From: Microtetraspora sp. NBRC 13810
GTDB taxonomy: Bacteria > Actinomycetota > Actinomycetes > Streptosporangiales > Streptosporangiaceae
Assembly: GCF_030268685.1 (NCBI RefSeq)
Contig: NZ_BSRQ01000002.1
Span: forward strand, 620,001 to 684,000
DNA length: 64,000 nucleotides
Direction: 5' to 3'
Part shown: positions 25,490-33,097 of the stretch, piece after piece
Layout of the letters: the number at the start of each line of letters is the position of its first letter
How positions within the stretch are numbered: position 1 is the stretch's first letter
Notes under the pieces: generated by a model
The model's input: only the letters and a program-made list of their open reading frames with translations
The model's database searches: none
Told to the model about the DNA's origin: nothing
Made by a program: the position numbers and the translations under genes

Positions 25490-26137
25490 TCAGCCGATGC
25501 CCGGGCCCACCCGCTCCAGCACGCGCAGTGAGCCCTCGTGCCGGATCTCGCGGAAGGCGCCCGAGTCCAGAGCCCGGCGGTAGACGCGGTAGGGGGCCTG
25601 CCCGCCGTCCTGCGGTCGTTCGAACACGTCGTGCACGGCGAGTACGCCGCCGGGCATGACGTGCGGCGCCCAGCCTTCGTAGTCGGCCCTGGCCGGCTCC
25701 TCGGCGTGCCCGCCGTCGATGAACAGCATGGCCAGCGGGGTGTTCCACAGGGCGGCCACCTGCTCGGACCGGCCCACGACGGCGATCACCTCGTCCTCCA
25801 GCCCGGCCGCGGCGATCGTGCAGCGGAAGACGGGCAGCGAGTCCATCTTGCCGAAGCGGGGGTCCACGAGCGTGGGGTCGTGGTGCGCCCAGCCGGGCTG
25901 GATCTCCTCCGAGCCCCGGTGGTGGTCCACGGTGACCACGACGGAGCCGGTGTGCCGGGCAGCCGCGCCGAGGTAGATCGCGGACTTGCCGCAGTAGGTG
26001 CCGATCTCGCAGATCGGCCCGCGCGAGCCGTACGCGCAGGCCACCTCGAACAGGGCCAGCCCCTCGGCGGGCGGCATGAAGCCCTTGGCACGCTCGGCGG
26101 CGTACAGCAGATCGGGGGGCATGGTCGCGTCGGTCAT
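25490..26137 (-). CDS. Class I SAM methyltransferase, Methyltransf_24/CmcI-like
   Basis: A 215-residue Methyltransf_24-type enzyme. ICEIGTYCGKSAIYLGAAA is motif I; an acidic residue in VVTVDHHRGSEE and LAMLFIDGGHAEEPARADYEGW (metal- or SAM-associated DGGH) are typical of this group, which includes CmcI and rhamnosyl O-methyltransferases. It converges on the KS-AT gene and may belong to the same sugar/lipid locus. The acceptor is unknown. Confidence 0.83.
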   Translation of the reverse strand: MTDATMPPDLLYAAERAKGFMPPAEGLALFEVACAYGSRGPICEIGTYCGKSAIYLGAAARHTGSVVVTVDHHRGSEEIQPGWAHHDPTLVDPRFGKMDSLPVFRCTIAAAGLEDEVIAVVGRSEQVAALWNTPLAMLFIDGGHAEEPARADYEGWAPHVMPGGVLAVHDVFERPQDGGQAPYRVYRRALDSGAFREIRHEGSLRVLERVGPGIG

Positions 26138-26257
26138 CAGGGTCCTTTTCCTGCGGTTTTGCGAAGCTTGCGGCAGTATGGGCAGCCAAGACTACCGAGG
26201 TCACGGCGTCACGCCACCCAACCGAACAACCTTCCGGCGACCACTTGCCCGGCTTGT

Positions 26258-26271
26258 TGCAACCTGTTCTA
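26258..26271. promoter_or_regulatory. Second KstR-like motif
   Basis: TGCAACCTGTTCTA matches the TnnAACnnGTTnnA pattern and ends 9 bp before the start of the F420/PPOX gene. The same pattern precedes the P450 at 7.8 kb, so the two loci may be co-regulated. Confidence 0.5.
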
Positions 26272-26280
26272 CTTGGCACC

Positions 26281-26745
26281 GTGAATCAGCGCGCCCGCAT
26301 CGTGATGTCCGACGACGAGATCGCCGCCTTCATCGGGGATTCGCACAAGTTCCAGCTCGGCACGATCAACCCCGACGGCACGCCGCACATGGTGACCATG
26401 TTCTACGGCCTGACCGGGGGCAGGGTGTCCTTCTGGACGTACGGCAAGGCGCAGAAGACCCGGAACATCGAGCGCGACCCCCGGGTGACCTGCCTGATCG
26501 AGGCGGGCGACGACTACTCCGAGCTGCGCGGCGTGATGATCTACGGGACCGCGCGCAGGCTGGAGGACGTGATCTCCGTCGGGCTGGCGGTGACCCGGCG
26601 GATGCCCGGCCTCGGGGAGGCGGGCGACGACGGCCTCCGCGAGTACGTCGAGCACACCGGGCGGAAGAGAGTCGCCTACGCCGTCGAGCCTTCGCGCGTG
26701 GTCTCATGGGACCATCGCAAGCTCGGCGCGACGACGTCCGCCTGA
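26281..26745 (+). CDS. PPOX-class, probably F420-dependent oxidoreductase
   Basis: A 154-residue split-barrel flavin/deazaflavin protein. The N-terminus MNQRARIVMSDDEIAAFI and the strand HKFQLGTINPDGTPHMVTMFYGL, followed by KTRNIERDPRVTCLIEAGDDYSELRGVMIYGTARRL, match the actinobacterial F420-binding PPOX family. The GTG at 26,281 preserves the usual family start; ATG 26,305 is internal. It begins a three-gene run with a ferredoxin and an alcohol dehydrogenase, which suggests a redox role in lipid or sterol oxidation. Its substrate is unknown. Confidence 0.83.
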   Translation: MNQRARIVMSDDEIAAFIGDSHKFQLGTINPDGTPHMVTMFYGLTGGRVSFWTYGKAQKTRNIERDPRVTCLIEAGDDYSELRGVMIYGTARRLEDVISVGLAVTRRMPGLGEAGDDGLREYVEHTGRKRVAYAVEPSRVVSWDHRKLGATTSA

Positions 26746-26773
26746 CGTATCACCGTTGTGGAGGTGACTCCAG

Positions 26774-26965
26774 ATGAAAGTCAAAGTCGACTACTTGGTC
26801 TGTGAGGCCAATGGAGTCTGCATGGGGCTCGCACCCGAGGTCTTCGACCTCGACGACGAGGACCAGTTGCACGTTTTGCTGCCCGAGCCACCGGCGGACC
26901 TGTCCGACCGGGTACGGCACGCGGCGCGTTCCTGCCCCAAAGCCGCCATCTCCCTAGAGGAGTAA
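26774..26965 (+). CDS. [3Fe-4S] ferredoxin
   Basis: A 63-residue P450-type ferredoxin. Cys10, Cys16 (CEANGVC) and Cys54 (SCPKAAI) provide three ligands for a [3Fe-4S] cluster; the position of the second cysteine of a 4Fe motif is not Cys. Such proteins donate electrons to P450s. No P450 is adjacent, so the enzyme at 7.8 kb is a plausible partner. It has a GGAGG Shine-Dalgarno. Confidence 0.92.
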   Translation: MKVKVDYLVCEANGVCMGLAPEVFDLDDEDQLHVLLPEPPADLSDRVRHAARSCPKAAISLEE

Positions 26966-26990
26966 ACCCCCCTTCCAGGAGGTATCGCCC

Positions 26991-28076
26991 ATGCGAGCCG
27001 CGCTGCTGCACGCCGTCGGAGACGACAAGCTCGACATCCGAGACGACTTCACCCTGGCCCCGATGGGCCCGAACGACGTCCGGGTGAAGGTGCGGGCCAC
27101 TGGCGTCTGCCACTCGGACCTGTCCGTGCTCACCGGGGTGCTGCCCATGCCGCTCCCGGTCGTCCCCGGCCACGAGGGAGCGGGCGAGGTCCTCGAAGTG
27201 GGCGACCACGTGACCGGCGTCAAGCCGGGCGACCACGTGATCGTCAACTGGACCCCGGCGTGCCAGCAGTGCGACAGCTGCCTCAACGGCCAGCCGTACC
27301 TGTGCCTGACGTACGTCATGGACAGCTTCGTCAACGCCCGGTTCCGCTACGGCGGTGACACGCCCGCCTTCGGCATGGCCGGGTGCGGCACCTGGGCCGA
27401 GGAGATCGTCATCCCGCACCAGGGCGCGATCAAGATCGACTCGGACGTGCCGTTCGAGGTCGCGGCCCTGATCGGCTGCGGCATCACCACGGGCGTGGGC
27501 GCGGTGCTCAACACTGCCCGGGTACGCCCGGGGGCCACCGTCGCGGTCGTCGGCTGCGGCGGCGTCGGGCTGGCGGTGATCCAGGGGGCCCGCATCTCCG
27601 GGGCCACCACGATCCTGGCCGTCGACCCGCTGGAGTCCAAGCACGAGCTGGCCAGGAAGGTGGGCGCCACGCACGCCTGCACGCCGGACGCGCTCGCCGA
27701 CACCATCGCGTCGGTGACCGGCGGGCGCGGGTTCGACCACTCCTTCGAGGTGGTCGGCAAGTCGGCGGCGGTCAAGACGGCCTGGCGGGCGGCCCGCCGG
27801 GGCGGCGACGTCATCGTCGTCGGCGCCGGCGCGGCCGACGACATGGTCACCTTCCCCGCCTTCAGCCTGCTCTTCGAAGGCAAGAACCTGCTCAGCTCGC
27901 TGTACGGCGGCTCCGACGTCCGCCACGACTTCCCCTACTTCACCAGCCTGTGGAAGGCCGGCAAGCTCGACCTGGAGAGCATGATCAGCTCCCGGATCAG
28001 GCTGGCCGACCTCAACGACGCGGTCGCCGCCCTGCGCGGCGGCGAGGTCCTGCGCCAGATCGTCGTCATGGACTGA
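26991..28076 (+). CDS. Zinc-dependent alcohol dehydrogenase (MDR family)
   Basis: A 361-residue medium-chain dehydrogenase. GVCHSDL provides a catalytic-zinc Cys and GHEGAGEV the His-Glu pair. CQQCDSCLNGQPYLC is the four-Cys structural zinc site, and VVGCGGVGLAVIQGA is the Rossmann motif. It oxidises a primary or secondary alcohol with NAD or a bound cofactor. Linkage to a ferredoxin and the KstR-like motif suggests lipid or sterol alcohol oxidation; this is inference. It starts 25 bp after the ferredoxin and ends just before a strong terminator. Confidence 0.9.
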   Translation: MRAALLHAVGDDKLDIRDDFTLAPMGPNDVRVKVRATGVCHSDLSVLTGVLPMPLPVVPGHEGAGEVLEVGDHVTGVKPGDHVIVNWTPACQQCDSCLNGQPYLCLTYVMDSFVNARFRYGGDTPAFGMAGCGTWAEEIVIPHQGAIKIDSDVPFEVAALIGCGITTGVGAVLNTARVRPGATVAVVGCGGVGLAVIQGARISGATTILAVDPLESKHELARKVGATHACTPDALADTIASVTGGRGFDHSFEVVGKSAAVKTAWRAARRGGDVIVVGAGAADDMVTFPAFSLLFEGKNLLSSLYGGSDVRHDFPYFTSLWKAGKLDLESMISSRIRLADLNDAVAALRGGEVLRQIVVMD

Positions 28077-28080
28077 CCTC

Positions 28081-28113
28081 GGGCCCCCGGCCCCGCACCG
28101 GGGCCGGGGGCCC
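28081..28113 (+). terminator. Strong 14-bp hairpin after alcohol dehydrogenase
   Basis: GGGCCCCCGGCCCC pairs perfectly with GGGGCCGGGGGCCC across a 5-nt loop, 4 bp after the stop codon. It marks the operon end and the left border of the accessory island. Confidence 0.85.
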
Positions 28114-28137
28114 GTGTGACATCGTCACGAAGCGCGC

Positions 28138-28319
28138 CCCCGGTCGGTGGCGCGGCCCTCGGCATCGACCAGTCCGCGCTCGGCCAGCCGTTCCCTGGCC
28201 TCCGCCCACTGCTGGCTGGTCCAGCCGCGTCCGGCGAAGTTGGCCTCCGGGGCGGCGCCGACCGCGGCGAAGGAGACCAACGCCTCACAGCCGTCCAGCC
28301 CCGCCGCGAGCAGGGCGGC
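28138..28319 (-). pseudogene. SCO6745-family internal fragment, left copy
   Basis: A 182-bp fragment, open on the minus strand, encodes AALLAAGLDGCEALVSF...GRGWTSQQWAEARERLAERGLVDAEG from the C-terminal helix-turn-helix-like half of a SCO6745-family protein. The same stretch occurs at 40,393-40,574 in the same orientation with about eight mismatches by eye. There is no start, N-terminus or C-terminus, so it is a remnant. Confidence 0.85.
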
Positions 28320-28345
28320 CGCGTGTCAGCGTTCGTGGCTGCTGG

Positions 28346-29473
28346 TTACGGTATGGTCGCGCGCCATCCGGCGCGGGCCAGACGGATCACACCATCGGGT
28401 TCGATCCAGACGCGCGCCCCACGCAACGGTAGTTCACCTTCCACCAGCCATCGATGCCGGATGTCATCAGGGATGTCCCACAACCGGCGCGAGCCGCCCT
28501 GGCGGACAACGGGAAGCTCGTCCCCGACGGCGCTCGCAACCGCCCACGAGCCGTCCTCATGAATCATCCACGCCGTGCGGCTACCGTCATTCGCGCGGTA
28601 GAAGTGTTCTATGCCGGGCGCCGTCACTTCGAGCATGGAGGCCAGATCCCAGGCATCGGACACGTTCACTACCGGGTAGCGGCCTTCAGTGACTTCCTCG
28701 TCTTCTCCATCCTGGATCGCCTCGAACCGCCCTTGCAGGCCGGGTGGGTAGTCCGGGCCAGTGCGTGTCTCCATGAACGCCGCACGATCCCACTCCACTC
28801 TCCCAACTGCTCCGCCGTCATCGGTCTTGTTGGCGGTGATGATCAGCGAGGTGTTCGCGATGACCGCTACCAGTCGACCGCCAGGACGAAGCGCGGTCAG
28901 CCAGCCAGGTGGGATGGACTGGACCGACACCATGGCTACGATGCGGTCGTACTCGCCAGGCAAAGCGCCCGTGGCATCGCAGGTGAGCACCTTCGGATGC
29001 AGGTCGATCGCGTCGAGGCGTTCAGCAGCGACCTCGGTCAAGTAGGGGTCGACGTCAATGCTGGTCACGTGTTCGTCGCCGAGCTGGTGGCAGAGGAGGG
29101 CCGCGCTATAGCCCGAGCCGGTGGCGACGTCGAGCACCGCCGCCCCAGGGGGTACGTGCAGATGCCGGAGCATCGCCACGACCAGGCCCGGCAGCGTAGA
29201 AGAGGACGTAGGCCGACCGGGCGGATCGTCGTCGGGCTGAGCATGGTCCGCATGCAACGGCCCTACCTGTGTGGCCAGCGTTTGGTCACTGTAGGCCGCC
29301 GCCATCCACGACTCAGGGTCTGACGGCCCATCGCGGAACACCCAGTGCCCCTTCGAGTCGTCCCACCAATGGGGCACCAACAGGTGTCGGGGGATGTTTG
29401 CTACCGCCCCGTACCAGCAGCCCCGATGGGTTACCTCATGAGCCAGCGTTTGAGCGTGTTCCTGCCAGGTCAC
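28346..29473 (-). CDS. Isoaspartate O-methyltransferase-like protein
   Basis: A 375-residue protein. The PIMT-like SAM domain is central: a DNQTL-like YSDQTLATQVGP, then AVLDVATGSGYSAALLCHQLGDEHVTSIDVDPYLTEVA and LPGEYDRIVAMVSVQSIPPGWL. A C-terminal extension of about 130 residues follows. Classical PIMTs repair isoaspartate; longer actinobacterial forms often modify peptides or proteins in RiPP-type systems. No ATP-grasp ligase or precursor peptide is visible here. The GTG has a GGAGG Shine-Dalgarno. It lies at the left end of the island, downstream of a broken XRE regulator. Confidence 0.8.
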   Translation of the reverse strand: MTWQEHAQTLAHEVTHRGCWYGAVANIPRHLLVPHWWDDSKGHWVFRDGPSDPESWMAAAYSDQTLATQVGPLHADHAQPDDDPPGRPTSSSTLPGLVVAMLRHLHVPPGAAVLDVATGSGYSAALLCHQLGDEHVTSIDVDPYLTEVAAERLDAIDLHPKVLTCDATGALPGEYDRIVAMVSVQSIPPGWLTALRPGGRLVAVIANTSLIITANKTDDGGAVGRVEWDRAAFMETRTGPDYPPGLQGRFEAIQDGEDEEVTEGRYPVVNVSDAWDLASMLEVTAPGIEHFYRANDGSRTAWMIHEDGSWAVASAVGDELPVVRQGGSRRLWDIPDDIRHRWLVEGELPLRGARVWIEPDGVIRLARAGWRATIP

Positions 29474-29538
29474 CGCCGGCCTCCTTCTTCTGGTCTGGTG
29501 CGCAGAACTTAGGGTTGCACGCCGGCTTGAAGCCATTA

Positions 29539-29572
29539 GGCCCGGCGCCTGCCAGGTGGCAGGCGACGGGCC
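29539..29572 (-). terminator. Hairpin between XRE and PIMT-like genes
   Basis: CGCCTGCCA(GG)TGGCAGGCG forms a perfect 9-bp stem, extended by flanking GGCCC/GGGCC. It lies after the XRE stop on the minus strand and would separate its transcript from the methyltransferase gene. Confidence 0.65.
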
Positions 29573-29637
29573 TGCTGATTTCGGTGTCGGCAGGCCGCCG
29601 ACGCACAGCTGGTTCATGCTGGCGACCTGCTGCTGTT

Positions 29638-31052
29638 CTATGCGGGGACGCGGAGTTCCTGACGTACGCGGTGGCGAAACTCTTGCGCGCAGGTCTCGGC
29701 GTTCCAGGGTTTCAGCGCCTCAAGGAAGTGCCGGACGTAGGTGAGAGAGCGAGTGGAGGCGACCTGCGACAGGATGTCCACGGCGCGGTGCCCGAAGTGC
29801 AGGCCCTCGTCGAGACGGCGGGCCTGGAGATGGGCGGAGCCGACGATGGCGTTGCGCATGCCGCAGGAGCGGGTGTAGGCGTCGGCAGGCATGGTGGCCA
29901 GTTCCTCGAAGCGCATCACCATATGCGGCATCTGGAGGTCCCGGTGGATCTCGGTGGCGTCGGCGGCCAGCCGGGCGTAGGTGAAGAAGTCGATCCAGCC
30001 GGGGTCGGGATCGTCGGGGCGGGCCTGGCTGAGCAGTGTTTCGGCTTGGGCCAGGGCCAGCCCTGCGGCGCGGCTGGCGTGGGCGCGGGCGTGCGCGCGG
30101 GCTTCGACGAGTTTGAAGAACGCCAGGGTCCGGGGTGTCGCGCGGTGCCGGGCGCGTTCGTAGGCGCCTTGGGCCATGTCGATGGCGCCGTCGCAGAAGT
30201 CGTTGAGCCCGGCCTGCAGTGACATGGAGGCCAGCACGTAGCCGCCGAGCGCGACGTCACCGGCGGCGCGGGCCAGCCGCAGGGCCTGGATGTAGTGCCG
30301 CTGGGCGCGGGCCTGATCGCCGACGTCCCAGGCCGAGTAGCCGGCCAGGCGGCCGAGTTGGGCGGTGACGGCGAACAGGTGGCGGCCCACGTCGTCGCTG
30401 TAGGTGCCCTTCAGCAGGGGACGGCACGCTCGCGCAGGCAGGAGTCCACCATGGAGGCGCCCCAGGAGCCGCCGCCGTACTTGGAGTCGCTGCGGCGGGC
30501 GTGCTCGGCGGCCTCGTGGAGTTCGGCGATGTCGGCGGCGCCGACGCGGCGGGCTCGGGGGCGGGGGCGTTCGATGGTGGCGCTGGCATCGGCGGGCTGG
30601 ATCAGCCACCGGGTGGTGGGCATGGCGAAGGCCGCGGCGGCGAATGTCAGGTGGTGGAAGGCGCGGCGGTTCACCTGGTCTCCCAGGACCCACCAGGCGG
30701 TGGCGGTGTCGATAGCGGTCGGAAGCTCACGAGGAAAATCCAACCCGATCTCGGGGGAGGTTGTCGCCGGTGGCGGCATGCCAATTTCGATCACGCTGAC
30801 GGGGCGGCCCAGCCGTTCGGTCAGGGCGGCGGCGATCGCCTGCGGAGTGGGCCAGCGGGGGGTCATCCCGGAGATCCAGTTGGCGACGGAGGTGTGGGTG
30901 TAGCTGGCGGGTTTTCCCTGCGCCTCGCAGTGCTGGTTGACCCGCGCGGCCAGGGCCTTGTGGCTGGCGCCTGAGGCGGCGATCAGTTTGGCCAGCGCCA
31001 GGTTCGGGCGGTGCCCAGATGCATGGTGCACGTCGGTGGTCTCTACAGCCAC
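29638..31052 (-). pseudogene. XRE/TPR-type regulator, frameshifted
   Basis: The N-terminal part (from GTG 31,052 with GGAGGC) encodes an XRE-like helix-turn-helix (LIAASGASHKALAARVNQHCEAQG...SVANWISGMTPRWPTPQAIAAALTERLG) and reaches WGASMVDSCLRERAVPC followed by stop. The other frame continues the same protein without a gap: LLKGTYSDDVGRHLFAVTAQLGRLAGYSAWDVG and about 250 residues of TPR-like helices to 29,638. One C missing from the run at 30,417-30,420 explains the shift. Full length would be about 471 residues. It could be a true mutation or a homopolymer sequencing error. Confidence 0.8.
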
Positions 31053-31252
31053 GACGCCTCCTGGAGGCTCGGCAGTCCGTTCCCACGCGCCTGGCACCCA
31101 GGGTAACGCCGCCGGGGCTGACCGTGAACCTGATCCGTGATTTGTGAGCCCCCTCGTGAGCCCTCCCCGGACCGGCCGCCCGTGAGGTTCCGTGAAGGGG
31201 CACCAACCGGCTCTCACGACCGGGCCGGTGCCAACCAAGGAGGTGAGCGCAC

Positions 31253-32284
31253 GTGTCCCTGGAAACGCTTGTGGGCACGAGGGTGCTGGTGACGAGAGCC
31301 GGAGGGTTGATCGGCAGCCGCCTGACGGCCCAACTGCGCCGGATCGGCGCGCGACCGGTGTCGGTGTGCAAGATCGACGCCTATCCCCGCCGGGTCTACC
31401 ACGACCACTTCAAGATCCTGCTGGACGACCTGGACTTCCATGTCGGCGACATCGCCGAGCCCGGCATGGTCCACGCGCTGATCAGCGGGTGCGACTATGT
31501 GATCCACGCTGCGGCCCTGGCAGATGTGGCCGCGTGCACCCGTCAGCCGCTGGATGCCATCAAGGCCAACGTCATCGGCACGCAGCGGGTGCTGGAGGCC
31601 GCCGCGGCGACGCCGAGCGTGCGGCGGGTGGTGTTCGTCTCTTCGGCCAGCGTCTACGGCAACCAGGACCCGCTCCCCGGCGAGTTCGCCGAGTTCACCG
31701 AGGACGCGCCGCTTCGGCCGCTGTCGGTCTACGGCAGCACCAAGGCATGGGGGGAGTTCCAGACCGCGGCGGTGCTGGGCGAGGCCGGCATCTCGTACGC
31801 GATCGTCCGGTACTTCTCGGTCTACGGCGAGCCGCAGATCATCAAGGAGAACAGCCACTCGTGGGTGGTGGCCTGGTTCTGCATGCGCGCCGCGCTCGGG
31901 CTGCCGCTGCATCTGCACGGCGGCGGCCGTCAGGTGCGCGACCTGGTGCACGTGGACGACATCGCCACCGGCACCCTGCACGCCCTCATCGCGCCCGCCG
32001 CGCACAACCAGACCGTCAACATCGGCACCGGCGTCGGCACCACCATCCGCGAGGTCGCCGAATTGGTCCGCCTCCACTACCCGGACGTCACCGTGGATGA
32101 CACGCCGCTGCCGCCCGGTGACCCGCAGGGAGGTTACGCCTGCACCCGCCGGATGGGCGAGGTCCTCGGGTGGCGGCCCGGCATCACGGTCGCCGAGGGC
32201 ATCGCCCGGTATGCGGCGTGGCTGAAGAACACACCCGAAGCCATCCCCTCGTGGCTGCGCCAGCCCGCCGCCACCCGGCCCTGA
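31253..32284 (+). CDS. NAD-dependent sugar epimerase/dehydratase
   Basis: A 343-residue extended SDR. The Rossmann motif reads VTRAGGLIGSRL where relatives have TGGAGFIGS, an unusual Arg for Gly. The active site is VSSASVYG with YGSTKAWGE (YxxxK), and late sugar-binding features include GGGRQVRDLVHVDDIA and NIGTGVGTT. It likely epimerises or dehydrates a nucleotide sugar. The GTG has a strong AAGGAGGTG Shine-Dalgarno. It is the first gene of a seven-gene plus-strand run. Confidence 0.86.
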   Translation: MSLETLVGTRVLVTRAGGLIGSRLTAQLRRIGARPVSVCKIDAYPRRVYHDHFKILLDDLDFHVGDIAEPGMVHALISGCDYVIHAAALADVAACTRQPLDAIKANVIGTQRVLEAAAATPSVRRVVFVSSASVYGNQDPLPGEFAEFTEDAPLRPLSVYGSTKAWGEFQTAAVLGEAGISYAIVRYFSVYGEPQIIKENSHSWVVAWFCMRAALGLPLHLHGGGRQVRDLVHVDDIATGTLHALIAPAAHNQTVNIGTGVGTTIREVAELVRLHYPDVTVDDTPLPPGDPQGGYACTRRMGEVLGWRPGITVAEGIARYAAWLKNTPEAIPSWLRQPAATRP

Positions 32285-32330
32285 CTCCGCTTGTCGCCCC
32301 CTTGGGGCCTTCCCCGTCGAGGAGGAGCGT

Positions 32331-33086
32331 ATGCCGTCGCGATCACAGCCTGCCGTCCCGCTCTGGGAACTGGCTCAGTTGGGGCGTCTGCCCGCGCACC
32401 AGGCCATGGACCAGCCCACCTTGACATGGATCGCCAGGCACCGACCCGAGCAAGCGGTCCGCACGGTGGCGGTGGCGGACCTGCCCGTGCTGCTGGTGCC
32501 GGAGGCCACCTGGTTCACCAGCGGGCAGGCCGCCGACGGCATCCACGGCGTCCGGCATAACGCCCGGGTCTGTCTCCTGGCTGCTCTGCTGGCCCAGCAC
32601 TATCGCCTGGAGGGCGACCAGGCCGCCGCCTTGTGCCTGGCGGCCGCCGTCCATGACTGCCGTCGTCGCGACGATCGGGCCGATCCGGGGCACGGGCGGC
32701 GGGCCGCGGCGTGGCTGTCGCATCACCACCCGGTTGTCACAAGCGCGTTCGGCCTGGACCTGTCGGCGGAGTCGGTGGCAGTCGCCAGCGCGGCCATCAG
32801 CCTGCACGACGTCGCCTACCCGGCCTTCTCCCCCGCCCAGCACCGCGCCTACCGGCGAGCCGAGCCTGTGACGGATCTGCTGAAGGCGGCCGACTGCCTG
32901 GACCGCTACCGGCTTGCGCTGCCCCGGTGGTGGCCCGACACCTCACGGCTGCGCGTGAGCGTGCCGAGCTGGCTGCACGGCGTCGCCGCCGATCTGATGC
33001 TGCACAGCGAGCAAGCCCACCTCGACGGCGCCTCGCACCCCGACGCCCTCACCCACGCCCGCCAGATCATCTCCCGCCTGCCCTAG
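32331..33086 (+). CDS. HD-domain phosphohydrolase-like protein
   Basis: A 251-residue protein with an HD-type metal site. HGVRHNARV (about residues 73-81) supplies the first His, AAAVHDCRRRDD (about 103-114) the HD pair, GHGRRAA further histidines and SLHDVAYP an additional HD. Members hydrolyse nucleotides or phosphate esters. It lies 46 bp after the epimerase, has an AGGAGGAG Shine-Dalgarno, and is followed 11 bp later by the unknown-family gene. It may act on a nucleotide-sugar intermediate. Confidence 0.7.
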   Translation: MPSRSQPAVPLWELAQLGRLPAHQAMDQPTLTWIARHRPEQAVRTVAVADLPVLLVPEATWFTSGQAADGIHGVRHNARVCLLAALLAQHYRLEGDQAAALCLAAAVHDCRRRDDRADPGHGRRAAAWLSHHHPVVTSAFGLDLSAESVAVASAAISLHDVAYPAFSPAQHRAYRRAEPVTDLLKAADCLDRYRLALPRWWPDTSRLRVSVPSWLHGVAADLMLHSEQAHLDGASHPDALTHARQIISRLP

Positions 33087-33097
33087 GAGGCCCCATC

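Noticed and set aside
28346-29473. RiPP cluster around the PIMT-like methyltransferase
   Set aside because: No precursor peptide, ATP-grasp ligase or lanthipeptide synthetase was found within the island.
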